DNA of 5,994 nucleotides from Ruminococcus_G sp050944415 (GTDB taxonomy: Bacteria > Bacillota > Clostridia > Lachnospirales > Lachnospiraceae), in the NCBI GenBank assembly GCA_050944415.1, contig JBMNRA010000098.1, positions 1 through 5,994 of the forward strand, read 5' to 3'. Made by a program: the position numbers and the translations under genes. The notes under the pieces were generated by a model. The model made no database searches. It was not told the origin of the DNA and saw only the letters and a program-made list of their open reading frames with translations. Positions 1 to 4,962 of this stretch are shown here, piece after piece (the stretch's first letter is position 1; each line of letters begins with the position of its first letter).

Positions 1-54
1 TCTCATCAACTTAATGATAACACAAAGTGATATTCTCTACATTTATTTTTTTGC

Positions 55-86
55 TTTTAACTTAAAGTAATTTTACGCTATTATAT
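55..86 (+). promoter_or_regulatory. Putative operator, copy 1 of a bipartite motif shared with the araC promoter
   Basis: AACTTAAAGTA lies at 59-69 and ACGCTAT at 75-81, with five bases between. The same two blocks with the same 5-base gap occur in reverse complement at 5888-5910, upstream of the AraC-family gene. Over 55-86 the two copies agree at 27 of 32 positions. This copy lies 41 bp upstream of the -35 box of the isomerase promoter, where an activator or upstream regulator could bind. A weaker half-match (AACTTAATG) occurs at 8-16. That it is a protein-binding site is inference from the conservation, position and orientation. Confidence 0.55.
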
Positions 87-122
87 ATTATAGACAAAAA
101 ATAAAAGAATAAAAAAGAAATA

Positions 123-151
123 TTGACATATAAACAAAATGATTTTAAAAT
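123..151 (+). promoter_or_regulatory. SigmaA-type promoter of the sugar isomerase gene
   Basis: A perfect -35 box TTGACA (123-128) is followed after 17 bp by TAAAAT (146-151), five of six bases of the -10 consensus. Transcription would start near 158 and leave a leader of about 50 nt. A perfect 12-bp palindrome, GATTTTAAAATC (141-152), covers the -10 box. A short dyad, GTGC-AAAA-GCAC (157-168), sits at the predicted start, so a repressor site or a 5' mRNA hairpin is possible there. Confidence 0.7.
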
Positions 152-208
152 CAAAAGTGCAAAAGCACAAATAGAACAAATGCACATGGCGAAGGTGGAG
201 GAAGAAAA

Positions 209-997
209 ATGAGTTTGAAAAAATGCGCATGTATTGATACCCTGTACACAGAACTTCCCTGGGAAGAAAGATTTCAGGCAGCGAAAAACGATGGATTTGC
301 CGCAGTAGAATTCTGGGACTGGCGGATTCGTGATCTGGATCAGACCAGAAAATGTGCCGAAGAGGCCGGAATTGTGATCAGCGGTTTTAACGGAGACAAT
401 GACTACTCTCTGGTAGATCCTACACATAAAGAAAAATATCTGGAAGCTCTGGCAGCATCTGTAGACGCTGCGAAGAAAATCGGAGCAAAGAGCGTAACGA
501 TTCATTCCAATGCGCTGGGCGACGGCGGCGTTGTTGTCAATCACTATGACGATCTGTCCGATACAGTAAAACTGTGCTCCATGTATGATATGCTGCTGGA
601 CTGCGCGAAAATGGCAGAAGAGTCCGGAATCAATATGAATCTGGAAGCGCTGAACATTACCACAGATCATGTGGGAAACTTCCTGAAATATACGCAGATG
701 GGAGCGGAAATCTGCCGTCTGATCAATTCTCCCAGATTGAATGTACTGTATGATGTATATCATATGCAGTTAAATGAAGGCTGCATCTGTGATACGATTA
801 CAAACTATGTGGATCGTATGGGCCATATTCATGTGGCAGATGCTCCGGGACGCCATGAGCCTGGAACGGGTGAAATTAACTATAAGAAAGTAATCAGACA
901 TTTGGAAGCATGCGGATATAAAGGGTTCGTAGGATACGAACTGTTCCCTCAGACTGATACGGCGACGGCTGTGAAAGCTATTATGGAAGAATGCTGA
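209..997 (+). CDS. Sugar phosphate isomerase/epimerase, hydroxypyruvate isomerase family (TIM barrel)
   Basis: This 262-residue cytosolic protein fits the xylose isomerase-like TIM-barrel family (AP_endonuc_2 fold) and most resembles the Hyi branch. The match is clearest in HIHVADAPGRHEPGTGEINY (206-225), followed by GYEL (242-245). Likely divalent-metal ligands are Glu146 (in NLEALN), Asp182 with His185 (DVYH), His208 and Glu244, the usual Glu-Asp-His-Glu set. The length matches the family norm of about 255-300. The start is set by GGAGG at 197-201, 7 nt before ATG. The gene is monocistronic, with its own promoter upstream and a terminator directly downstream. The substrate cannot be read from sequence: hydroxypyruvate/tartronate semialdehyde and ketose 3-epimerisation are both possible. 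The upstream motif shared with the AraC gene suggests inducible control tied to a carbon source, which is inference. Confidence 0.9.
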   Translation: MSLKKCACIDTLYTELPWEERFQAAKNDGFAAVEFWDWRIRDLDQTRKCAEEAGIVISGFNGDNDYSLVDPTHKEKYLEALAASVDAAKKIGAKSVTIHSNALGDGGVVVNHYDDLSDTVKLCSMYDMLLDCAKMAEESGINMNLEALNITTDHVGNFLKYTQMGAEICRLINSPRLNVLYDVYHMQLNEGCICDTITNYVDRMGHIHVADAPGRHEPGTGEINYKKVIRHLEACGYKGFVGYELFPQTDTATAVKAIMEEC

Positions 998-1012
998 TTA
1001 TTTGAAAGGTAT

Positions 1013-1050
1013 AAAGCGGTGACTCAAAACATGGGGTCATCGCTTTTGTT
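1013..1050 (+). terminator. Intrinsic terminator after the sugar isomerase
   Basis: The arms 1013-1025 (AAAGCGGTGACTC) and 1034-1046 (GGGTCATCGCTTT) form an uninterrupted 13-bp stem with two G-U pairs and an 8-nt loop. The T-rich tail TTTTGTT follows (1044-1050). It begins 15 bp after the stop codon and separates the isomerase from the azlCD unit. Confidence 0.85.
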
Positions 1051-1061
1051 ATATCCTTCCG

Positions 1062-1091
1062 TTGACAAACTTCTTCTTTCTGTTTTATAGT
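1062..1091 (+). promoter_or_regulatory. SigmaA-type promoter of azlCD
   Basis: TTGACA (1062-1067) is a perfect -35 box. TATAGT (1086-1091), five of six consensus bases, follows after an 18-bp spacer. Transcription would start near 1098, about 57 nt before the azlC ATG. The promoter sits right after the upstream terminator, consistent with an independent operon. Confidence 0.65.
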
Positions 1092-1154
1092 AATTCAGTA
1101 TGAGTCAAATACTCCGTGACAGACTGTCCGCGGGGATAAACGGGGGAAGATAAT

Positions 1155-1853
1155 ATGAAAAGAAAAACATGGAAAGCTGCGCTGCCGTATACATTGCCTG
1201 TGTTTATGGGATATATTTTTCTGGGAATCGCTTTTGGCGTACTGATGGTAAGCCGGGGATTCCATCCGGGATGGGCCATATTGATGAGTGTTTTTGTTTT
1301 TGCGGGTTCCATGCAGTTTGTGGCAGTGGATATTCTGTCCGGACCTTTTGCGCCGCTGACGGCAGGACTGATGACCCTGATGGTGAATGCCCGTCATATT
1401 TTTTACGGACTTTCTATGCTGGACCGGTTTAAAATCTGCGGTAAACTGAAACCCTATATGATATTTTCTCTTTCGGATGAAACTTATTCCCTTCTGTGTT
1501 CTGTGGAGCCGCCGGAAGGCGCGGACAAAAGGTGGTTTATGTTTTTCATTGCCGCGATGGATCAGCTTTACTGGATTGCGGGAACGGTTATAGGGAGTCT
1601 GGCGGGAAGTCTGATCACTTTTGATTCCACGGGAATTGATTTTGCCATGACGGCTTTGTTTATCGTTATTTTTGTGGAGCAGTGGGAAAGTACGAAGAAC
1701 CACATTCCCGCTCTGTTGGGCCTTGCGGTGACTTTTATCTGCCTTTTGATTTTCGGTTCCGACTGGTTTATTATCGCGGCTATGGCTGGAATTTTTGTGA
1801 TTCTGTCTCTGATGAGAGGATTTATGATAAAGAAGGAGGAGGCTTTGCAATGA
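1155..1853 (+). CDS. azlC: AzlC family branched-chain amino acid exporter, large subunit
   Basis: This 232-residue integral membrane protein matches the AzlC family, the large subunit of a two-component exporter of branched-chain amino acids and analogues such as azaleucine. Visible family signatures are FAGSMQFVA (49-57), NARHIFYGLSM (78-88) and SDETYSL (107-113). Hydrophobic segments lie near 11-33, 40-62, 66-77, 127-152, 163-175 and 185-222, so about five or six membrane passes are likely. The length is normal for the family. The start is supported by a GGGGGA ribosome binding site at 1142-1147, 8 nt upstream. The last codons overlap the azlD start as ATGA (1850-1853), indicating translational coupling. 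The azlB-type Lrp repressor that controls azlCD in Bacillus subtilis is not in this window. Export substrates are inferred from the family only. Confidence 0.93.
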   Translation: MKRKTWKAALPYTLPVFMGYIFLGIAFGVLMVSRGFHPGWAILMSVFVFAGSMQFVAVDILSGPFAPLTAGLMTLMVNARHIFYGLSMLDRFKICGKLKPYMIFSLSDETYSLLCSVEPPEGADKRWFMFFIAAMDQLYWIAGTVIGSLAGSLITFDSTGIDFAMTALFIVIFVEQWESTKNHIPALLGLAVTFICLLIFGSDWFIIAAMAGIFVILSLMRGFMIKKEEALQ

Positions 1854-2176
1854 CGAATCTGCAGATATTTCTTATTGTTCTTGTAATCGCCGCTGTAACT
1901 GTTCTGACCAGAGTCATGCCTTTCGTGATTTTTCCGGGCAATAAAAAGACACCGGAGTTTGTCATGTATCTGGGAAAGGTGCTTCCTTTTTCTATTATGG
2001 GAATGTTGGTGGTCTACTGTTTTAAATCGGTATCGATAACCGCCTGGCCTCATGGTATTCCGGAACTGATCGCGGGAATTTTTGTAGTACTGGTACATAA
2101 ATGGAAGCATAATCTGCTTTTGAGCATTGGAGGAGGAACTGTTCTGTATATGTTTCTGGTACAGGCGGTCTTCTGA
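1850..2176 (+). CDS. azlD: AzlD family branched-chain amino acid exporter, small subunit
   Basis: This is a 108-residue hydrophobic protein of the AzlD family, the small partner of AzlC. Family features are TRVMPF (20-25), LPFSIMGMLVVYC (45-57) and the C-terminal HKWKHNLLLSIGGGTVLYM (83-101). About four membrane helices fit near 4-28, 43-60, 70-84 and 88-106. An open frame extends upstream to 1682, but that part overlaps azlC and has no family features. The ATG at 1850 has a strong GGAGGAGG ribosome binding site at 1835-1842 and overlaps the azlC stop by 4 bp, so I take it as the start. The length agrees with the family norm of about 100-110. No terminator was found after the stop, so some read-through into the spoIID-like gene 66 bp downstream is possible. 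Confidence 0.93.
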   Translation: MTNLQIFLIVLVIAAVTVLTRVMPFVIFPGNKKTPEFVMYLGKVLPFSIMGMLVVYCFKSVSITAWPHGIPELIAGIFVVLVHKWKHNLLLSIGGGTVLYMFLVQAVF

Positions 2177-2183
2177 TTTGTGC

Positions 2184-2213
2184 GAATGGGACATTCTGTG
2201 AATGTATATAATA
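2184..2213 (+). promoter_or_regulatory. Candidate promoter of the spoIID-like gene, possibly sporulation sigma
   Basis: TATAAT (2207-2212) gives a consensus -10 box, but no sigmaA -35 box lies 16-18 bp upstream. GAATG (2184-2188), then 18 bp, then TATAATA (2207-2213) resembles the sigmaG pattern (GHATR, CATWMTA) with one mismatch. TATATAAT (2205-2212) also matches six of eight bases of a sigmaE -10. A small dyad ACATTC-TGT-GAATGT (2191-2205) lies between the boxes. These consensuses are loose, so the sigma assignment is a guess. Confidence 0.35.
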
Positions 2214-2242
2214 GGTAATAAGTGAAAAAATAAGGGCTGTGT

Positions 2243-3124
2243 ATGGGGGAGCGGATTTCCAATTTGGCGATGGTTTTACTGATTATGCTGCTCATACCGG
2301 CAGGGGTTATTCTGCTGTTTTCGGGAGGACAGAGTCTGGAAACGGAGAAAGAACCGGATTTGGAAGATTATCTGGCTGGTATTGTATATGCCCAGATTCC
2401 TGATCCGGATTATCCCATGGAAGCCATAAAAGCCCAGGCGGTGCTGGCAAGAAGCAGCTGGATGTGCAGCATAAGAGATGGGAGCATTTCAGAAGAAGAC
2501 TGGCAGCAGGAAGCATTGGATCTGAGAAATGAAATGAAAGATCGGAAGTTTAAAGACTGTTACCGGGATGTTCAGCGGGCGGTGGAGGAAACGGAACATG
2601 AAGTGCTGACTTATGAGGGTGAGATCTGTCAGGGGGTTTATCACCGTGTCAGCGCCGGATATACCAGAGCGGGAAGCGATGTTTTTGAAGATTTGGGATA
2701 TGAATATATTACAGGCGTTGAAAGTGTTGTGGATCAGGAAAGCGATGAGTATCTGACGGGACACTATTTCACGCCTGATTTTTTGAAAAAGGAGTTTTTG
2801 AATTTTGGAATAGAAGTTTCCTTTTCGGAAGAAGATCCTATTGTTGTCAAGACAAGAGACGAAGCGGGATATGTGGCTGAGATTCAGGTGGGTGATACTG
2901 TCTGTACCGGGGAAGAAGTAAGACAGATGCTGCATCTGCCTTCAGCCAGTTTTACAGTGGAAAATCAGGGTAAAAAAATCCGATTTCTGTGCAGAGGACA
3001 GGGACACGGAATGGGTATGAGCCAGTATGGAGCCGGCCGTATGGCAAAAGAAGGCAGTACATATGGTGAAATTCTGAGTTATTATTTTCCGGAAGCGGAA
3101 ATTCTTGCAGAAGAAAGTGAATAG
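2243..3124 (+). CDS. spoIID: SpoIID/LytB domain protein (stage II sporulation protein D-like), altered catalytic Glu
   Basis: This 293-residue protein has an N-terminal membrane anchor (about 10-27) and an extracytoplasmic SpoIID domain. Family landmarks are LEDYLAGIV (40-48), PMEAIKAQAVLARS (58-71), SAGYT (137-141) and the C-terminal RGQGHGMGMSQYGA (251-264). SpoIID is a lytic transglycosylase that cuts glycan strands during engulfment, working with SpoIIM and SpoIIP, neither of which is here. In characterised SpoIID the catalytic Glu lies in a G-V-V-x-x-E-M-P context; here the aligned residue is Gln51 (CAG at 2393-2395, in GIVYAQIP), so activity is doubtful. A region of about 45 residues (75-118) between the two core motifs is charged and not recognised. 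The ribosome binding site is weak (AAGGG, 2232-2236), which leaves the start slightly uncertain. The SpoIIQ-like gene 62 bp downstream supports a sporulation role, as in the spoIID-spoIIQ order known in Clostridioides difficile. Confidence 0.85.
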   Translation: MGERISNLAMVLLIMLLIPAGVILLFSGGQSLETEKEPDLEDYLAGIVYAQIPDPDYPMEAIKAQAVLARSSWMCSIRDGSISEEDWQQEALDLRNEMKDRKFKDCYRDVQRAVEETEHEVLTYEGEICQGVYHRVSAGYTRAGSDVFEDLGYEYITGVESVVDQESDEYLTGHYFTPDFLKKEFLNFGIEVSFSEEDPIVVKTRDEAGYVAEIQVGDTVCTGEEVRQMLHLPSASFTVENQGKKIRFLCRGQGHGMGMSQYGAGRMAKEGSTYGEILSYYFPEAEILAEESE

Positions 3125-3186
3125 AATCATCATATTCGGGAAATCTATGTAATGAAAGATTTGAAAACAGACTGAGGTGAATGAAT

Positions 3187-3939
3187 ATGATGAAAAGAGA
3201 AAGAAATTTAAGGCTGTTGGTCAGTGGTGTTCTTTTGCTGGCAATTGTAGCTGCCGGTATTGGCCTGTACCGGGTGGATAATGGAAAAAGCGCGGAAAAA
3301 CAGGAAGGCCAGGAGGAACTGGCACAGCAGGAGACGGACAGTGATGGACCATCGGAGTATGAAGATTCGGTGCAGAGCGAGGATGTGAATACTCCGAATG
3401 CGGAGGCGCAGATGGGAGAAGAAACGGAAGATGCTCAGATCGGTGAAGAGCCAGGTGAAGAAATGGAAGAAACCGTTACAGAAAATGTGCAGGAAGTACT
3501 TCCGGCGTTGGATTTCAGTGAAAATACGGAGATGATGTGGCCGGTTCAGGGGGATGTTCTGATTGATTACAGTATGGATGGAGCTGTTTATTTCCCTACA
3601 CTGGAAGAATATAAATATAATCCAGCCGTAATTTTAAGCGCTGCAGAAAGCCAGGATGTGCAGGCAGCGGCTGATAGTAAAGTAGTTTCTGTTACAGAAA
3701 ATGAAGAAACCGGTGTGACTGTCACCATGGATATGGGTAACGGGTATCAGGCGGTATACGGGCAGTTAAAAGATGTTACGGTGGAACCGGAGCAGACAGT
3801 GGCGGCGGGAACGGTAATCGGAACTGTGGCGGCGCCTACAAAATATTATTCAACGGAAGGCACCAATCTCTATTTTGCTATGACGAAAGACGGTGAGGCA
3901 GTGGATCCGGTAATGTATCTGGATACAGGAGAAGAATAA
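3187..3939 (+). CDS. spoIIQ: Membrane-anchored degenerate LytM/M23-domain protein, probable SpoIIQ
   Basis: The protein has 250 residues: a basic N-terminus, one membrane helix (about 9-28), a long Glu/Asp/Gln-rich linker (31-113) and a LytM/M23-like beta domain (117-245). The domain opens with MWPVQGDVLIDY and contains VQAAADSKVVSV (158-169), GNGYQAVYGQL (184-194) and NLYFAM (227-232). The last aligns with the HLHFE zinc motif of active M23 peptidases, but both histidines are gone, and the whole protein contains no His or Cys. It therefore should not be a canonical zinc endopeptidase. SpoIIQ is the forespore membrane partner of SpoIIIAH, and its LytM domain is often degenerate. An ATG at 3181 is in frame, but GAGGTG (3174-3179) would abut it; the ATG at 3187 has 7-nt spacing and is preferred. 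Position after the SpoIID-like gene supports SpoIIQ. The alternative is a generic M23-like envelope protein. Confidence 0.75.
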   Translation: MMKRERNLRLLVSGVLLLAIVAAGIGLYRVDNGKSAEKQEGQEELAQQETDSDGPSEYEDSVQSEDVNTPNAEAQMGEETEDAQIGEEPGEEMEETVTENVQEVLPALDFSENTEMMWPVQGDVLIDYSMDGAVYFPTLEEYKYNPAVILSAAESQDVQAAADSKVVSVTENEETGVTVTMDMGNGYQAVYGQLKDVTVEPEQTVAAGTVIGTVAAPTKYYSTEGTNLYFAMTKDGEAVDPVMYLDTGEE

Positions 3940-3945
3940 AGATGA

Positions 3946-3974
3946 TTCACCAATTGAGAAAAAAATCGTATAAT
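3946..3974 (+). promoter_or_regulatory. Candidate sigmaA promoter for the leader and GIY-YIG gene
   Basis: A perfect TATAAT (3969-3974) lies 17 bp after TTCACC (3946-3951), which keeps four of six -35 bases. It starts 6 bp after the spoIIQ-like stop codon. Transcription from about 3981 would give a leader of roughly 170 nt before the GIY-YIG start codon, or a separate small RNA. Confidence 0.45.
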
Positions 3975-3995
3975 ACACTATAAGGAAACAATAAA

Positions 3996-4086
3996 GGGCA
4001 ATCGAAAATTCGCAATCGAAGTTTTTATTACATGGGCGGGCGCCGGCGGATTTTTATCTGAGCAATACACTTTTTATCGATTGCTT
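3996..4086 (+). other. Structured intergenic segment: duplicated 9-mer with one distal complement
   Basis: GCAATCGAA occurs twice, at 3998-4006 and 4012-4020. The single complement TCGATTGC lies at 4077-4084. The first copy can form a 10-bp stem (3996-4005 with 4077-4086, including two G-U pairs), while the second can form 8 bp with the same partner. The second copy also fits a small local hairpin, TTCG-CAAT-CGAA (4009-4020). The enclosed segment holds a G-rich island (4034-4049) and TTTTTAT at 4022, 4051 and 4071. No known RNA family was recognised. Confidence 0.35.
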
Positions 4087-4094
4087 CACTATAG

Positions 4095-4126
4095 ACGGTT
4101 TTGCAGACTTCCGTTTGCAAAACTGT
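4095..4126 (+). other. 14-bp hairpin in the leader of the GIY-YIG gene
   Basis: The arms 4095-4108 and 4113-4126 pair over 14 bp without a break, with two G-U pairs, around a TTCC tetraloop (4109-4112). No T-run follows on either strand, so it is not a standard intrinsic terminator. It ends 22 bp before the GIY-YIG start codon and just before the AGAGGA ribosome binding site (4137-4142). It could affect mRNA stability or mark the 3' part of a structured RNA. Confidence 0.5.
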
Positions 4127-4148
4127 ACATATATAAAGAGGATCGGAA

Positions 4149-4397
4149 ATGAATTACACATATATGGTGAGATGCAGTGACGGCAGCCTTTATACAGGCT
4201 GGACTAATAATCTGGAAAAACGGATACGGGATCACAATATGGGGCGGGGAGCCAGATACACGAAAAGCAGACTTCCGGTGACTTTGGAGTATTATGAGAC
4301 CTATGATACGAAAGAAGAAGCAATGCGCAGAGAGTACGCGATCAAACAAATGACCCGCGTACAGAAACTGGCATTGCTTGCGGAAAAACAAAAATAA
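4149..4397 (+). CDS. Small GIY-YIG domain protein (YhbQ/UPF0213 type)
   Basis: This 82-residue protein is essentially one GIY-YIG nuclease domain. The two strand motifs appear as YMV (5-7) and YTG (15-17) in YMVRCSDGSLYTGWT. Arg25 in the EKRIRDHN helix and Glu62 in RREYAIK are at the positions of the usual catalytic Arg and metal-binding Glu. GARYTKSRLPVTLEY (35-49) is typical of the bacterial UPF0213/YhbQ group, and the length matches that group. The ATG has an AGAGGA ribosome binding site at 4137-4142, 6 nt upstream. Members of this group are stand-alone domains whose cellular role is not firmly known; a DNA structure-directed nuclease activity is proposed. The gene converges with the adenosyltransferase gene, with only 3 bp between stop codons. 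Nothing around it indicates a homing endonuclease or mobile element. Confidence 0.92.
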   Translation: MNYTYMVRCSDGSLYTGWTNNLEKRIRDHNMGRGARYTKSRLPVTLEYYETYDTKEEAMRREYAIKQMTRVQKLALLAEKQK

Positions 4398-4408
4398 AAA
4401 TTATTTTT
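4390..4408. terminator. Possible weak bidirectional terminator between convergent genes
   Basis: AAAAATAA (4390-4397) and TTATTTTT (4401-4408) form a perfect 8-bp A/T-only palindrome around AAA. The two arms contain the stop codons of the converging genes. On the minus strand the stem is followed by a T-rich tail (TGTTTTTCC), which suits termination of the adenosyltransferase transcript. Without G-C pairs the stem is weak, so efficiency is uncertain. Confidence 0.35.
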
Positions 4409-4934
4409 CGATTCCTTTGCGGGAAGGAATTCCCCTGTCAAAAGGATGTTTGATTTTGCGGATTTCTGAAACGTAGTCGGCAGCTTCTATTAAGGCGGAA
4501 CTTGGTCCCTGACCGGTTAGTATGACTTCCAGCTGTTCCGGCTTTGTTTTAAGAAAATCCAGAAGAAGATTTTCATCAAATAATCCCGCGCCGATCGTAT
4601 AAATCAGTTCATCGAAAAAGACCACGTCAAAAGATTCATCTGATATCATTTTTATAAGAAGGCGAAATTGATTTTCATAAAATTCCTTTCTTTCTTTTTT
4701 CTCTTCTTCTGTCATCTGAAAACTGAATTTTTCACATTCCAGACCATTTACAATTTTAATATTCGGCACGGTTTCCAGAATTTTTCGCTCGCTGGTAGAA
4801 TTATTTTTCATGAACTGATAAATTAAAACCCGGTATCCGTATCCTGCGGCCCGGACACATAATCCCATTCCGGTCGTTGTCTTTCCTTTTCCGTCGCCGC
4901 AGTAGATGTGAATGCAGCCTGTCTGTTTCTCCAT
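4401..4934 (-). CDS. cobO: ATP:cob(I)alamin adenosyltransferase, CobA/CobO/BtuR family
   Basis: This cytosolic enzyme of 177 residues transfers the 5'-deoxyadenosyl group of ATP to the cobalt of reduced corrinoids, giving the adenosylcobalamin coenzyme form. The N-terminus carries the family P-loop GDGKGKTT (13-20). A Walker B-like strand FDVVFFDEL lies at 102-110, TGQGPSSALIEAADYVSE at 140-157, and the C-terminal signature KHPFDRGIPSRKGIE at 162-176. The length fits the short CobO-type forms (about 170-200). The ATG at 4934 has a GGAGG site at 4944-4948, 9 nt upstream. The gene begins 28 bp after the AraC-family stop codon on the same strand, with no terminator between, so the two are probably co-transcribed. 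No other cobalamin biosynthesis gene and no cobalamin riboswitch were seen nearby, so it may serve corrinoid salvage or a particular B12-dependent enzyme; that is inference. Confidence 0.92.
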   Translation of the reverse strand: MEKQTGCIHIYCGDGKGKTTTGMGLCVRAAGYGYRVLIYQFMKNNSTSERKILETVPNIKIVNGLECEKFSFQMTEEEKKERKEFYENQFRLLIKMISDESFDVVFFDELIYTIGAGLFDENLLLDFLKTKPEQLEVILTGQGPSSALIEAADYVSEIRKIKHPFDRGIPSRKGIEK

Positions 4935-4962
4935 AATTTCTGACCTCCATTAAAAATGATAG

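Noticed and set aside
62..763. Long open frame on the minus strand opposite the sugar isomerase gene
   Set aside because: It lies antisense to a well-supported gene, runs into the AT-rich promoter region, and its translation shows no family features.
1095..1850. Minus-strand open frame opposite azlC
   Set aside because: The product is rich in His, Arg, Lys and Ser, typical of antisense translation of a hydrophobic membrane protein gene.
4003..4028. Small hairpin followed by TTTTTATTA as a terminator for the spoIIQ-like gene
   Set aside because: The stem is short, A/T-rich and needs a bulged G; it lies downstream of a better promoter candidate, so termination there is not supported.
4032..4061. 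Nine-codon peptide (MGGRRRIFI) in the intergenic leader
   Set aside because: No ribosome binding site precedes the ATG, and such a short frame is expected by chance.
4149..4397. GIY-YIG gene as a homing endonuclease or mobile element
   Set aside because: The protein is a single domain of the UPF0213/YhbQ size and no intron, intein, repeat or target duplication surrounds it.
4935..4962. Cobalamin riboswitch upstream of the adenosyltransferase
   Set aside because: Only 28 bp separate it from the AraC gene, far too short for a cobalamin riboswitch, and the leader of the AraC gene is also only about 33 nt.
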